In this document: piece by piece, positions 34,421-46,872 of the stretch | Layout: the number at the start of each line of letters is the position of its first letter | Numbering within the stretch: position 1 is the stretch's first letter | Assembly: GCA_017311185.1 (NCBI GenBank) | Contig: JAESUZ010000134.1 | Location: 1,080,001 to 1,144,000, forward strand | Reading direction: 5' to 3' | Source: Proteles cristata cristata | Lineage: Eukaryota; Chordata; Mammalia; Carnivora; Hyaenidae | DNA length: 64,000 bases | Made by a program: the position numbers and the translations under genes | Notes under the pieces: model-generated | The model's database searches: none | Told to the model about the DNA's origin: nothing | The model's input: only the letters and a program-made list of their open reading frames with translations

Positions 34421-37112
34421 ATTTTCTTGACTTTTCTAAGTTATTATATTTATAATGAACTATTTTTTTCACAGAGATATATATTTACCTAATATTTTAA
34501 AACTTCTTGAGTACATTATAATGTAATTTTTGACAGAGAACAGTGTCAGAAATAAAAATAATTAATTTGAATTATAATCTGTATTTGTACAGAGCATTGT
34601 CAACTGGAAAAATATAACAAGTATTCAGCATGTGGTTGTCGTAACTGAGGTATCTATCATACACCATTAATATCTTTATTTAATAGCTTTCTCTTTCTAT
34701 TTGATTATGCTGTTTTTCAGTGATTAACTTTTATTGATACACAGATGGGAGCCATTTTATTGAGGTCATTAGTTTTATTTTGTACAGTATTTCAGGTAGA
34801 AAAAGAAGAGAGCAAGCACTAGAGCACCGCTTAGTTTAAGACTGAGAAAATGTTTGCATCAGCTAAGGAATTGGTGCAAGGGAACCTACTTTTTAAGGAG
34901 GCCACTTCATAAATATCATGTGTGTTCTACTTTTCACAAAACTCTTTCTGTCAAATTTAAATGTTCCCATCTTTTGCTATAATTTTTATTTTACTTTCTG
35001 ATTTTAGTGCATTATATATTATATATATTTTCTTAATTTCCTCCATACAGTAACTCAAAAGTTTTATTTAATAAAAGTATTTTAAATCATCTTTATTTTG
35101 TATTTCTTTTCACATTCTTTATTCATTCCGCCACCATTTTCTATTGTTACCAGTGATTAGTTGCTCCAAAAGAAATGTGTTTTATTTACAGGGCACAGCT
35201 TATGGAAGTGCTCCTGTACCTTCTCGCAGGCAATTATGTGAGTCTCTTAAATTCAGCTCTGTGTTGTAACCATGACTCTGTGTCCCTGTGCTGTAGCATG
35301 GCATGCTGAGACCAAATGCCCCGAGGTCAATATGCAATTCCCTATGTTGTATATTACCTACAATGTGTTCGTAGCAAACGGTTGGTTCCCTTTGCCTCTT
35401 CCTTATCTGTTTGTCATTATCCAGCCCATTTAAGAAAACTGCATTGCAACGTGGCCAAGTGTGTTGAAGCTTCAGTAATGACTCAAAGTCTGCGGCAAAT
35501 ATAGAAGAGGCTCTTAAGTTTATTTTCATTTAGCAACAGTGATGGTACTTTCTCTGCGGTAAGGTTTCTTAAATCCTAACTTCTTTTACATACTTGTTCT
35601 GAGAGCTTTTATATCATACACAGCTGTGTTTTTGCCACACAGCTAATGAGACCTCTTTCCTTGAAATGGAAATCCATTGAAAGAAACCCTTTTTCTAGTG
35701 AATTTAAAGAAAACTTGACTTTCTAACCACCTTAGCTTATTTCTAAGTCATCATATTCAGAAAATTTGAAAATAGTCTATAAATTTTTAGATAGAAATCC
35801 CGATTCTACAACCTTGCTCAGCTGTATTATAAATATATGCACCTCAGCAGAGAGTCAGATATTTGCACTTCAGCTCAGGAGATTTCTGTGACAGCTTGTC
35901 TGCTTTAACATGAGCTTTTTTCAATGAGAGATATATATGTAAATTTAATATGTAGAATCTCCAAAGTGCCATCAGACTTTGAGAAAGAGCTATTTTCATT
36001 GCCCATTTCCATCCATGTCCTTCCTCTTTCTCCACACATCAGAAAATCATGGCTGTTTGCCACTTTTTATAGACTGCTACAGCAATATACCACGTGATTC
36101 TAAATGTGTCGAGCAATAAATAACAAACAGATTCATCTTAATGTGATGTTGAAGGTGATTCAAAGCTACAGTCCTGTTTTCGTAATGCTTTTCTTCCCTA
36201 TCAGCAGAAGCATATAATTTGATCACATTCACTGAGAAGGATATGTGAATCAATTAAAACACTGCAACATTTTTGCATCATTATAAAGCTGCTCAAACAA
36301 CAAACAAAAATATGCACTTTACTATATCATATTTCACGAATGACTTTAGGATTTCTGAATTATTATGAATAAAGTTGTGGCAGAAAGAATTGCCATTAAG
36401 ATTGCATTTAGATATTGTATTGAAGATAGAAGAATATCAATTGTTCTGGAGATAGAGAAGTATTGTTACCAGAAACTTTTGGAAATGTGAGTTCATTATA
36501 AGTGCTGAGAAATTAATTATGAGTAGGAAAATAAAGGATATGGAAGTATAATCTTAAAGTTGGATTAATCTTATTTCTCACTTTCACAGAATCAAAGTAT
36601 ATATGAAAATAATATTAAATATTTGAGATTTCTGATCATTTGTTGTGATTAAATAACAGTTAAAACTATTAAAAACAGAAAGAAAAATAAAATTATGGAT
36701 GGTTTGTCTAGGTAGGAGAATCTAAAATTAAAATGTATTCTGTGCTTCAATATATAAACCAATATGGATATTTGCCTCTTAAACATGTGGACCTGGAAAT
36801 AGTAAGCTTATGAACTTGAAGTGTTAATTATCACATTTCCCTTTGGTCAAGTGTTAAGCCTTAGGATCCCCAGGTTACATATTAGTGGAGACTTCTTAAG
36901 TAATTGTGGTGCTTATCAAAGAGTGAATGTTTTATTCTACATATGAACAACAGAATATTGATATTAAACATCTCTATTCCTGCCCTGCTCTCTAAAATCT
37001 ATACTTATCTGGATATCTTACCGTTGGCTACCAATTCTAGTATTTTATATTAGTGACTATGTCAGAAGTGGTGACTAACACTTTCTTGGGTTACAATTAA
37101 CCAAAGTTTCAT

Positions 37113-37149
<37 letters not shown>

Positions 37150-37763
37150 GTATCAAGGACTTCTTTGTTCTATAGCTATCACTTTATTCAAATATATATC
37201 CAGTTCTCACAATTTCGCTTTGGGTTCGATAACCCAAGAACAGAGAATGTTTCATGCCCAAAACAGAATGTAGGTGATTGCTTACATGATGAGGTAATTA
37301 GAAAGACTATGAATCTATAATGAGACAATTTACATCTCCATCTCCCGAAGCACTATGTGGCTTTTAATTATCAAACCCACTCAAATATGGCTGTATTTGC
37401 TACTAATAATTGATCAAAGTTAAAATGAAGGTAACATAGTCTTGGTTAATACTTTTCACTTTCAAAAAAATGCTTGCAGAATGATTAACTTGGGGCAGTG
37501 GGAGTCTTAAAAATTTATCTGAATGTAAATAGTACTGTTTTTGTTAAATGCTAAAAGGATACATCATCTATTCAAATGATATTGACTTTTTAATTTCAAA
37601 CTGGTTTATAGTTTAACATTTATAATCAATTTAGTGAGTGAAGGGTTATCTGAATCCTGTAAGACCAACTCTATATTTGTGTATATTGAGATTTATAATA
37701 TTTGAATAAAATTTTGCAAAGATCTGACCCATATGGTATTATCACAACACTTCAAAATGCAAG
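34421..37763. other. Repeat-free interval of 3.3 kb
   Basis: The longest stretch here in which I see no transposon, apart from an (AT)14 array at 37,119. Within 35,150-36,340 the base composition is more balanced and homeodomain-like AT cores alternate with mixed sequence (for example ATCAATTAAAACACTGCAAC near 36,250). A 109-codon minus-strand frame (35,200-35,529) overlaps a 62-codon plus frame. Neither has a recognisable domain, a strong start context or an exon signature. It could be unique intergenic DNA or a conserved non-coding element. Confidence 0.45.
37119..37146. repeat. (AT)14 microsatellite
   Basis: Uninterrupted AT dinucleotides, then TCAGTATC. Confidence 0.98.
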
Positions 37764-37989
37764 AAGTGCCTGGGTGGCTCAGTCAGTTAAGCTTCCGACT
37801 TCGGCTCAGGTCATGATTTCTTGGTTCATGGGTTCGAGTCCCACATCAGGCTCTGTGCTGATGGCTAGCCTGAAGCCTGTTTCAGATTCTGTGTCTCCTT
37901 CTCTCTCTTACCCTCCCCTGTTCATGCTATCTCTGTTTCTCTATCTCTCTCAGAAATAAATACAACATAAAAAAATTAAAAAAAAAAAG
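37764..37989 (+). mobile_element. SINEC
   Basis: GTGCCTGGGTGGCTCAGTCAG head, ATGGGTTCGAGTCCCACATC, CTGTTTCAGATTCTGTGTCT and CAGAAATAAATACAAC tail with A-run. No clear TSD. Confidence 0.96.
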
Positions 37990-39740
37990 AACTGAATCAC
38001 ATATGTTATTATTTTCTATTTTATGGCTATACTAACTACTATAAGGATTCTAAATTACATAGCGTACACTTCTAACAGGCATGTGTCTTGTTATTTTTTT
38101 TTAAAGGAATATCCTAAAATTCCATAAGCCAGTTCTAAAATTTAATAAACCATAAATAAATTTTCTGTAGAAAAATTGTGAACATTGTATTTCAAGATGC
38201 ATGCAACAATTCAAAATGATTGGTTAAAATAATTAAGTGTGAATGTTTTCCTTTCATTTCATAGCATGGCTTTATTATTCTCAGTTTATAAAAAGGAGCA
38301 TCAAATATTTATATGTAGTCTATTCAGAGGTACTTACCTAATTTAGTTAAGTCATACTCCAGATAGTTGAATGTCAACATAATTGAAGTGGCCACACATG
38401 ATGATAATATTACCTTCCTATTCAAAATCAGATAAAAAGAATTTGCCTTTAGAACACTGGTGGAACTAAACTGTATGTTTACAACATATACATTTTTTAT
38501 TATTTGGTAAATAGATCATTAGAGAATTATTCTAAAAATAAAGAGAAATAATTTAGCTTCATGTAATTGAAGATTAAATGTTTCCATAGGATTTAATACA
38601 TTGTACTTTGATTATCCTTGAAAATATAAAAGTATTCTATGAAAGAGCAATCATTGTTATTCAATTTATCAAAAAAATGTACACTGTTAATTTTTCAAAG
38701 TATGTTTCCCTCTCGTTTGCTTTAGCTTACTTACCTTAATTTTCAATCGAGTTTCTTTTTTTGACTTCCTTTCAGAAATGAAAAATGATTTTTAAGTTCC
38801 AAATGATTTCATCAGCAAGTGATGAAAAACAACAAAGTAAGAAGAAAGGCAGGAGAGCAAACTTTACCATGACATTAATCTTAAAATCAGAAAGAAGGTT
38901 TTTAAGATGCTGGGCTGTATTTGTACAACGAGATTTTTCAAACTAGTTTTTCCACTGTGCCTTCTGATTTACTCCCTTTCCTTTTTGGTTTATCAATTTG
39001 TTTGTTGTCATTTCCCTTTCTTTTCTGACTCTATCATCCCACACAATATTTTTGCATTATTTATCATCCTATTTTAGATGTAACTTTGATTTTACTTGTT
39101 TTCCTCATTCTTTGATCTACTTAGAAATAATAAAGGAACAGGTTTCAACAATAGTGAGAAATAACAAAACTTTCCTATCACTATCTTTGAAATACACCTT
39201 CAGAAGTCATGTCTGGCAGGGTTGCTTCAAATGCTACATGAGTTAAATTGCTCTGGATTCTTAGACAAGTGCATTGTGTCTCTGTTCGCAGTTAAATGTA
39301 CATGTGTATCTGGGAATGAGAAAGTCCTGTTCTTGAGAAGAGAGGTTTTAGTCACAAAGAGAATAGCAAGAAAACACTTAAGTGGCATGAAGAAATGATT
39401 AATATACAACTAATAGGAGATAAACAAATATAATTTATTACTAGAAAGTAGAAAAGATCCAAAAGAAAAATGTAATCTATGTTAAAATCTTATGGAAGAA
39501 AAATTCTCAATATTGTCATTCTTTTGAAACCAAACTAATCGTTTCACATACAATTGAGCTTACAATTTTGACCTACTAAAAAGTAAAATCTATACTCAGT
39601 TACTACAAATATATGTCATCTCCTTTGATGTATGGATAATCATGATTATTATTTTAGGCTATTGAACTTATTTAGATAATAAATATATGCTAAAACTATC
39701 AGTAAATGTTTTGGTTTAACTTGGGATGTAAAAAGCTAAA
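37990..39740. other. AT-rich interval, nothing recognised
   Basis: An 82-codon plus frame (38,998-39,246) is the largest and lacks motifs. Some T-rich tracts only. Confidence 0.5.
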
Positions 39741-41770
39741 AGGGACATATTCCCACCCTTATGATAACAACAAAAGAAAAACCTGAAAAAATGTAAATCC
39801 AATTCTTTCCTTGAAATATCAGATGGTTAACATAACAGGGCAAACAACTAACCTGAGACAGAAGTAAAATGACACTTTACAAACAGTGACTAGATATAGC
39901 AAAGTCAGGTAACGGTAAGAAATCTGTTAAGTCTAGTTACCAAATTGGTAGGGGTTAAATGTGGGCTGGTAAGAGGAAATATGAGGTTGTGCACTCACTT
40001 ATAGGCTCTTCTCTAGATTTCATTGGATGCTTACAAAAACATCTTCGCAAGATTCCTGAAAAAGTGCTCCTTGAGCTAAAGTTTTAAAGAAGGAAATAGC
40101 AGCTGCTATAGGAAAAGCACAATACTCCACCCAGATTCTCTTTCCTTAAAAAACAGACACCTAAAATGATCTCTACGAAACAAACACCTACAATATAGGG
40201 AGAACAGCAAAACCCACTGGTGAAAACCCATTGCAGTTGGGGGATTGGAATAAACTAACAATCAAACAAACAAACATCTTTTATTCCTGCCACAGGAGCA
40301 GAGATACATGATAAGCCCAGAACTACAACCAGGTGGGGAAGCTGAAGCACTGACAGGCTGCAGCATCTGTGAGACCCAAGGACACTGTGCCTGCCTAAGA
40401 TTTAAGCTTAATCACAGGAGCAGAAAATGCCACTCTGTGCCACAGACTAGCAAGCACTGGATTATTAGTAATAGAGGAATATGGATAGGAGCATTACAAA
40501 AATATGGAGAGAAGCCCTCCTGGAGACCAAGCACAAAGAGACTAAAGAAGAAAGTGGAGCAAACACTTAGAAAAACCTCTGACACCCTAAATGAAAGATG
40601 TGGTGAGAGAAAATTGAAGCTTGTGGGTACCTGTAGCAACAATAACAAACCCGGTTTAACTCTGCTTAGACTGACCTGAGTTCTCATACCAAAGCTCCGG
40701 CAGAAGGAACGACATGCCTATTTTCAGGAAGATAGTTTATTTACCTATGTCTCTAACATCTTACACAGATACCTGGCTTCCTGTAAAGATTCTGAGGCAC
40801 AAAGAAAGGCAAGAAAAGCAAGAAAAAACAACACACTGCCAAGAGACAGGAGAAACAACAGAATTTGATTCAGATCTTGCCACTGATATTGAAAATATCA
40901 TAAAGAAGAGTAAAAATAACCATAATTAATATGTTAAATACTCTAATTGAAAAGTTTGATGATATGCAAGAGTAGGTGTGTAATTTCAGCAGAAATGAAG
41001 TTGTAAGAATGAATCAAATACTAATTATCAAGTGGTAATTATTAAAAGCTCAGTAGGAGAGATGAAGAATGCCTGTGATGGTCTGATCTGGAAACTCAAC
41101 AGAGCTAAGGAAAGAATCAATGAACTTGAAGATAGGTCAATATAAATTACCCAACCTAAAAAGAAGAAGGGAGATAAAATCAGAGAGGAGGAAAAAGAAA
41201 AGAACAAGAGCTGTGGAACAGTATCAAGTAGTCTAACTTAGATGTAATTGGAATCTCAATGGGAAAAAGAGAATAGGGCAGAAGAAAAATTTGAGAAATA
41301 ATGGCTATTAATTTGCTAAAATTAATGACATATGTCAAATTACAGATACAAGGAAGCTTAAAAAACAACGAACAAAGAAGAGTAACAACAACAAAAAATA
41401 CACCCAGACATGTCATATTCAAACCACTGAAAATCAAAGACAAAATTGAAGGTATCCAGAGGAGAGGAAATATACACATCATATACAGAAGAACAAAGAT
41501 GAGAATTACAGATTTCCCAACAAGAACCCTGCAAGTTAAAGACGGTGAAGTGATATCTTTAAAGCTTCAAAAGGGAAAAACAAATCGGTAACACAGAAGT
41601 CTGTAATCAATGAACTTATCTTCCAAAAATAAAGGTGACATAAAGACTTTTCCAGAGAAAAACACTGAGAAAATTCTTCTCTGGCAGGCCTTCATTACGA
41701 GAAATGTTAAAGGAAGAAGTGAAGAACATGGGAAATGGAATAAATGAAACTAAAAATAAACTTGGCCTTA
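39740..41770 (+). mobile_element. L1M-type (ancient LINE-1 or HAL1) 5'UTR and ORF1 remnant
   Basis: From about 40,860 the sequence follows an old L1 ORF1: GATATTGAAAATATCATAAA, GAGATGAAGAATGCCTGTGA, AGAATCAATGAACTTGAAGA, TAGGTCAATA-AAATTACCCA, AAAATCAAAGACAAAATTGA, AAAAATAAAGGTGACATAAA, GAAATGTTAAAGGAAGAAG. The stretch 39,740-40,860 is probably its 5'UTR, with less certainty. The 123-codon frame at 40,308-40,679 lies in that part and has no domain. All ORF1 frames are interrupted. There is no ORF2, so it is 3'-deleted or of the half-LINE type. Confidence 0.65.
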
Positions 41771-41891
41771 AAAAAATATATATATATGTTTTAGATTCAT
41801 ATATGATTTATGGCATGTTATGATTTAATTTATAAATGTTAAATGAGATTAAGTTATATTTACAACTAAGATTTTACCAAAAAGAGCATTA

Positions 41892-42234
41892 GCTTAGTCT
41901 GTTCTGGTTGCTATAACAAGAATACCATATAAACTGGGTGGGTTAAACAACAAATATTTATTTCTCACAGTTCTGGAGGTTGGGAATTCCAAGATTAGAG
42001 TCAGTATGTGGTGTCTGGTGAGAACCTGCCTCCTGTTTCATACATGGTTGGTTTCTTACTCTAGCTTCACATGGCAGGAGAGGTGAGGGAGCTCTTCGGC
42101 ATCACTTTCACAAGGGCACTAATCCCATTTATGACCTAATCACCTCCCAAAGCCCACCCCCCCCATACCATCTCTTTAAGGATTAGTTTCTGAATGTAAA
42201 TTTTGAGGGAATATAGGTGTATAGTCTACAGCAA
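41892..42234 (-). mobile_element. MLT1-like solo LTR (ERVL-MaLR)
   Basis: Antisense MLT1 in full: TTAGTCTGTTCTGGTTGCTA, ATACCATATAAACTGGGTGG, TATTTCTCACAGTTCTGGAG, GGTGTCTGGTGAGAACCTGC, TTCACATGGCAGGAGAGGTG, GGCACTAATCCCATTTATGA, CCTAATCACCTCCCAAAGCC, and an end near ATAGTCTACAGCA. Only the LTR is present and no coding part is nearby. Confidence 0.88.
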
Positions 42235-42304
42235 TCATATTCACAATATTTTTATAGTATATGCCTCCTACCTCTGTTATAGTTATTTTGCAGATATTTC
42301 TTTT

Positions 42305-42305
<1 letters not shown>

Positions 42306-42349
<44 letters not shown>
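42306..42349. repeat. (GT)22 microsatellite
   Basis: Uninterrupted GT, ending ATGCACTT. Confidence 0.98.
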
Positions 42350-42352
<3 letters not shown>

Positions 42353-43271
42353 CACTTATATATCATACAGTTTTATAATGGGTATTAAAAGTTAATGATG
42401 AAGTACAAATGGTGCACCCTATATGGTACAGAGGAAAGGCAGGAGAGTGCTATTCCATAATTCCATAATCAATGACAATAATTTGCATTTTCATGTTGTT
42501 GGAGTCTCCTCTTACCAAAATTTATACATTCTTTTGTAATTAAAAACTATTAAAACATTTTGACCATTTTAACCTAAATACTAATTTTATATTATGATAT
42601 GCTTTAACCAAATTTTTCATTAATCAAGGGACTTTTGCCAATTCTGAACTTATTCTAAAACAGAATGACATTTAAACATTAGAAACTGAAGTACTAAATT
42701 TAATAGGCAAGAAATATATTGTGGGATAATACTAGAATACAGATTAAAAGGAATATGATCTTTCATATTTTGCTTTTAAATAATTAGTCAGATAATTAAG
42801 TGAGTTAAGTTACTGTCTTTAAGAATTAGGAATAATCAGAATACTCTGTAAGAACTTTATAAGTTTTTGATCATTAATCAGGCATGTCATTTTCAAACTA
42901 GTCAAAGTTCTTATGCTTATTATTTTATAATTCTCTTACCTTCTATATGTTAATAAGTATTGTAAGTACTTACAAAATGCTAGATTCTGCCTTCATTAAA
43001 ATTTACAGATAAATGATAAGATCACTAATGACATATAGGGTTTATTTTAAGGCACTATATTAAATAAATATCTTAATAAATATATTTAGATTTATTAATT
43101 GGTCCCAGGAATACCATGGATTTTGAAAGTGAACTTAATCTGTTATGATTTTTCTTGAAGGTACAAATGGGTTAAATGTTTCCAGATAGAAAATATAAGA
43201 AATTGCCATAGGCTAACAATAAGAAATTATAACTACTCCTAGCGACTATCTATTTCAATCCACCCAACACA
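42350..43271. other. AT-rich interval, nothing recognised
   Basis: Roughly 0.9 kb of A/T-dominated sequence without runs over seven bases or a repeat core. Confidence 0.5.
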
Positions 43272-43283
43272 AAAAAAATTCTT
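43272..43283. repeat. Target-site duplication, left copy
   Basis: AAAAAAATTCTT, repeated at 43,499-43,510. Confidence 0.85.
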
Positions 43284-43498
43284 TTTTTTTTTTTATTTAT
43301 TTATTTCTAGGAGAGAGAGAGACAGCGTGAGCAGGGGAGGGTCAGAGAGAGAGGGAATCACAGACTGAAAACAGGCTCCAGGCTCTTAGACGGCGATCAG
43401 CACAGAGCCCGACGCGGGGCTCGAACCCACGAACCGCGAGATCATGACCTAAGCGAAAAAAATCGGACAGCAACCGACTAAGCCACCCAGGCGCCCCC
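43284..43498 (-). mobile_element. SINEC_Fc, young
   Basis: TTATTTATTTATTTCTAGGA tail complement, GACAGCGTGAGCAGGGGAGG, CCGACGCGGGGCTCGAACCC, CACGAACCGCGAGATCATGA and GCCACCCAGGCGCCCCC head. A few internal indels (extra A-run near 43,457). Confidence 0.97.
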
Positions 43499-43510
43499 AA
43501 AAAAATTCTT
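43499..43510. repeat. Target-site duplication, right copy
   Basis: AAAAAAATTCTT, partner of 43,272-43,283. Confidence 0.85.
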
Positions 43511-43654
43511 GAGAGATTGGATTTATCCAAAGTTCAAGGATTAGTGGCAAAGCCAGGTTTCTAATCCATTTTTCCTGCTTCTTCTTCCAAGGTTCTTTTC
43601 TTTAACGTTTCTACCAAGATATCATGATTTTTTTCTCCTACATTCTGTGGGAGA

Positions 43655-43861
43655 ATTTTTTTTTAAGTATTTTTAAAAATTTTTGTGAAGTTTATTTTCA
43701 AGCAAGTGAGCGAGAGAGAGAGGGAGAGAGAGGAGAGCAGAAGAAGAGGAGACAGAGGAGAGAGAGAGGGAAAGAATCCAAAGCAGGCTCCCCAGTGTGA
43801 GACAGTGGCCTAAATCAAGAGTTGGTTGCTAACCCTTAGGGAAGTCGCTCATGCACCCCTT
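43655..43861 (-). mobile_element. SINEC, degraded
   Basis: T/A-rich tail complement at 43,655-43,690, a purine tract (43,706-43,775), AATCCAAAGCAGGCTCC, and a head reduced to CATGCACCCCTT. The tRNA half is heavily eroded and partly deleted. Confidence 0.8.
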
Positions 43862-43939
43862 AGGAAGTTTTCTTCTTTCTGTCAAACTAAGAGATGATGC
43901 CCAAGTAACTCTTGGAAAGTTGAATACAGGGTAATCAGT

Positions 43940-44200
43940 CAAAGAATGTGAACAAGGACGTTCCAGGAGGATGGAGCAGCATGTAGAAAGGCATGGCAGG
44001 GGCTAAACCCAGTTTCTTTGAGCAGCTGTACATAGCTCATAGGACTGATGGATTGGGTATTTTTGCAGTTGAAGTATTTCCTTGCAGTATTGGAGAGGAT
44101 CAGTTTCTCTGTTAGAGATCGAACTAAAATGAATGTTACGGGTATTTTTTTTTTCTTTATAAACATAAGCTTTGTATTTTTGGCAAAAGACACTGATTTT
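43940..44200 (-). mobile_element. L2-like LINE remnant
   Basis: GACGTTCCAGGAGGATGGAG, CAGCATGTAGAAAGGCATGG and CAGGGGCTAAACC parallel the antisense L2 phrase GAGCATTCCAGGCAGAGGGA, CAGCAAGTGCAAAGGCCCTG. Limits approximate. Confidence 0.5.
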
Positions 44201-44827
44201 TTAATTAAAATTTAGTTTTTTTCTTTATTCGTACAAAATTTTGTTTAAATAAACACTGTTGGATTTCTCAGAAAACCTGGAAATTATTTTAAGTCTGCTT
44301 TCATTTTGTGAAATGAGGCAATTATGACTTTATGTAAAAGAAATAAAGATGGTTGGATATGAATATAGATTAAAAAATTGTTGTTTATTTATAACAGTCA
44401 GACCAAGGAATTCAATTCCTTTAACACAGGCCAGGGAATTTCCATTTTAAGCCATCCTTTGAATGCTACATATATTACTTGGACCCTCAGGGTTTGGGGG
44501 AAAGTCTCATTATTGTTAAGGTAATCACAATACTACATATAGATATAAGTAAGTATCACGATTTTTGGTCATTTAAAACATCAGTTAAAATTAGTTTATT
44601 TGTTGTCACACATATAATCTCTGGGTGAGTAGTATTCTTCTGTTTACTAAGAATCCTGTTTACAAACACTGCATTTGTACTTGAATAGATCCATGTTGGC
44701 CTAAAACAGGTAATGTGTTAAATATACCCATTAGCCTGTTCACTTAGAGACATGTAACTCATTTATTGTTCATAGAATGTTCATGTTGATCTGGCGTCTT
44801 GCTCACTCCATAAAAATGAAAATATAT
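44200..44827. other. AT-rich interval, nothing recognised
   Basis: No repeat core, low-complexity array or frame of note. Confidence 0.5.
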
Positions 44828-45030
44828 GGGTGCCTGTGTGGCTCAATCGGTTAAGACTCCGACTTCGGCTTAGGTCATGACCTCACGTTCGTGGGTTTGA
44901 GCCCCTCATTGGGCTCTGTGCTGACAGTACGGAGACTGGAGCCACCTTCAGATTCTCCCCCCTCTCTCTGCCCTACCCCATCTGATGCTATGTCTCTCTC
45001 TAGGTCTCAAAAAGAAAAAAAAAAAATAAA
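44828..45030 (+). mobile_element. SINEC
   Basis: GGGTGCCTGTGTGGCTCAAT head, GTTCGTGGGTTTGAGCCCCT, GGGCTCTGTGCTGACAGTAC, CT-rich body and GTCTCAAAAAGAAAAAAAAA tail. Confidence 0.95.
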
Positions 45031-45657
45031 GAAAACATACATCCTATATAAATATGTAATGAAACATCTTACAAAAGACGTAAACAATTGAAATCATGAT
45101 AGGTCTCTGAGAACTAAAATCAGTACATAATAGATCTTGGGTCTATATACGCAATTTACCTTAAATTGGAAAAATCCGACATGACCTTTAAAATGTGGCT
45201 GTATTAGGCCTCAACATAAAATCTAAGGAAAACAGACATCATACACCAAAAATAGAGGATTTGGTTATCATTAATACAGATAAGGAAAAAAGGCAAGAGG
45301 TCAAGCATTTAAGTACCCCTTCATCCATAATCCAGGAATCACTTGAATTGTTGATCCCTGTGGTAGGTATAATTTACTGTGGAAATGGGCACATTAGTTA
45401 ACTCAGTGATTGAGCATTTTCCTGTCTGTATTATTAAATGGTCTACATGCATCTTTCTTATTATGATATGTAATCTGCTTTCCTGTGTGACATTTACAGA
45501 GAGAACATATGGTTTGGGTTGGGGGCCTTAAGCATCTGATTCCTTTAGCAGTAACAATTCAAATTAGAAATCAAAACATTAACATTGAATTTTATACAAT
45601 TTTCATATGAATCTTGTTCAGAAAAGTCTTTCCATAAAAAATTAATTTGTTCTTTGA

Positions 45658-45676
45658 TTTTAAATATGAAAGACTA
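45658..45676. repeat. 19-bp target-site duplication, left copy
   Basis: TTTTAAATATGAAAGACTA, repeated exactly at 45,889-45,907. Confidence 0.93.
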
Positions 45677-45888
45677 GGGAAGCCTGGGTGGCCCAATCGG
45701 TTGAGCGTCTGACTTTGGCTCGTGTCATGATCTCACAGTTCGTGGGTTCGAGCCCCGCATTGGGCTCTGTGCTGATAGCTCAGAGCCTGGAGCCTGCTTC
45801 CAATTCTGTGTCCCTTTCTCTCTGCCCCTCCCCTGCTCATGATCTGTCTCTCTCTGTCTCTCAAAAATAAATAAATGTTAAAATTTTT
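45677..45888 (+). mobile_element. SINEC
   Basis: GGGAAGCCTGGGTGGCCCAA head, GTTCGTGGGTTCGAGCCCCG B-box region, GCTCAGAGCCTGGAGCCTGC, CT-rich body and CAAAAATAAATAAATG tail. Perfect 19-bp TSDs. Confidence 0.97.
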
Positions 45889-45907
45889 TTTTAAATATGA
45901 AAGACTA
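45889..45907. repeat. 19-bp target-site duplication, right copy
   Basis: Exact partner of 45,658-45,676. Confidence 0.93.
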
Positions 45908-46626
45908 AAAGTATAATTTTGGAAGACTGAAATGGCTTTGAGGAAAGGTTTCCTGGGAGACCTCACCAGAACGTTCTCTGGTAGCCCTTCTACTACCATC
46001 TCCTCCTCCAAAGCCTTGATGTTCATTTAGAACAATGTTGTAAACATCTATAAATGCAACTTTTATTTTCTTAGTGTACTTTTTGTAGGCTTTATAGCAT
46101 TTAGAAAGTTAATGGAAATATTAGATGGCATCCCACTTGAATGAGAAACTTGTTATCAATCTCTGGTCAACAGATTGAGGTAAGTCCTTATGTGAAGACA
46201 ATAATTTTTGCCTATTTTTATCCGTTAAATGTTAGTATCTAAAATTAATAAGATATTATTTTAATTTATTTGTTAATCATTGCTTTAGTTTTAATTTACA
46301 TGGGAAAGGAAAAAAATCATTCCTTATAAATAAATATGAAATGGACATTGTGATTCTTTTGTGAAAACTTGCTGATCACAACTCATGTTTTGGAGTAGTT
46401 TTGAGTTTGTAGCCTCTGTCTCTTCAGAATTTTATTATCTGAAAGATATTATTTAGGTTAAAAAATGTGATATACAGTCAGCCTTTTTTGCCTAACATTT
46501 TTTTTTATAATTATTAAAAATACGGTTCTTTGCTTTAGTGTAGGGAAATAACCAAAAAAGGGCAAAATATTAAAAATAATAAGAAAAAATAAAGTGAGGT
46601 CAGGCTGTTGAAATTAAAAGCTTTTA

Positions 46627-46641
46627 AAAATTACATGACTT
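46627..46641. repeat. 15-bp target-site duplication, left copy
   Basis: AAAATTACATGACTT, repeated exactly at 46,858-46,872. Confidence 0.93.
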
Positions 46642-46857
46642 GGGATGCCTGGGTGGATCAGTGAGTTAAGCATCTGACTTCAGCTCAGTCATGATCTCAC
46701 AGTTCGGTTTGTGAGTTTGAGGCCCATGTCAACCTCTGTGCTGACAGCTCACAGCCTCCAGCCTACTTCAGATTCTGTGTCTCCCTCTCTTCCTGCCCCT
46801 CCCCACTTTCATTCTGTCTCTCTCTCAAAAAAATGAATGAAAATTTTTTAAAAAATT
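46642..46857 (+). mobile_element. SINEC, diverged
   Basis: GGGATGCCTGGGTGGATCAG head, TTCAGCTCAGTCATGATCTC, GTGCTGACAGCTCACAGCC, CT-rich body and CTCAAAAAAATGAATG tail. Confidence 0.95.
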
Positions 46858-46872
46858 AAAATTACATGACTT
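46858..46872. repeat. 15-bp target-site duplication, right copy
   Basis: Exact partner of 46,627-46,641. Confidence 0.93.

Noticed and set aside
35200..35529. 109-codon minus-strand frame in repeat-free DNA
   Set aside because: No recognisable domain, weak start context (T at -3, A at +4), overlapped by a frame on the other strand. Kept only as a note in the non-coding finding.
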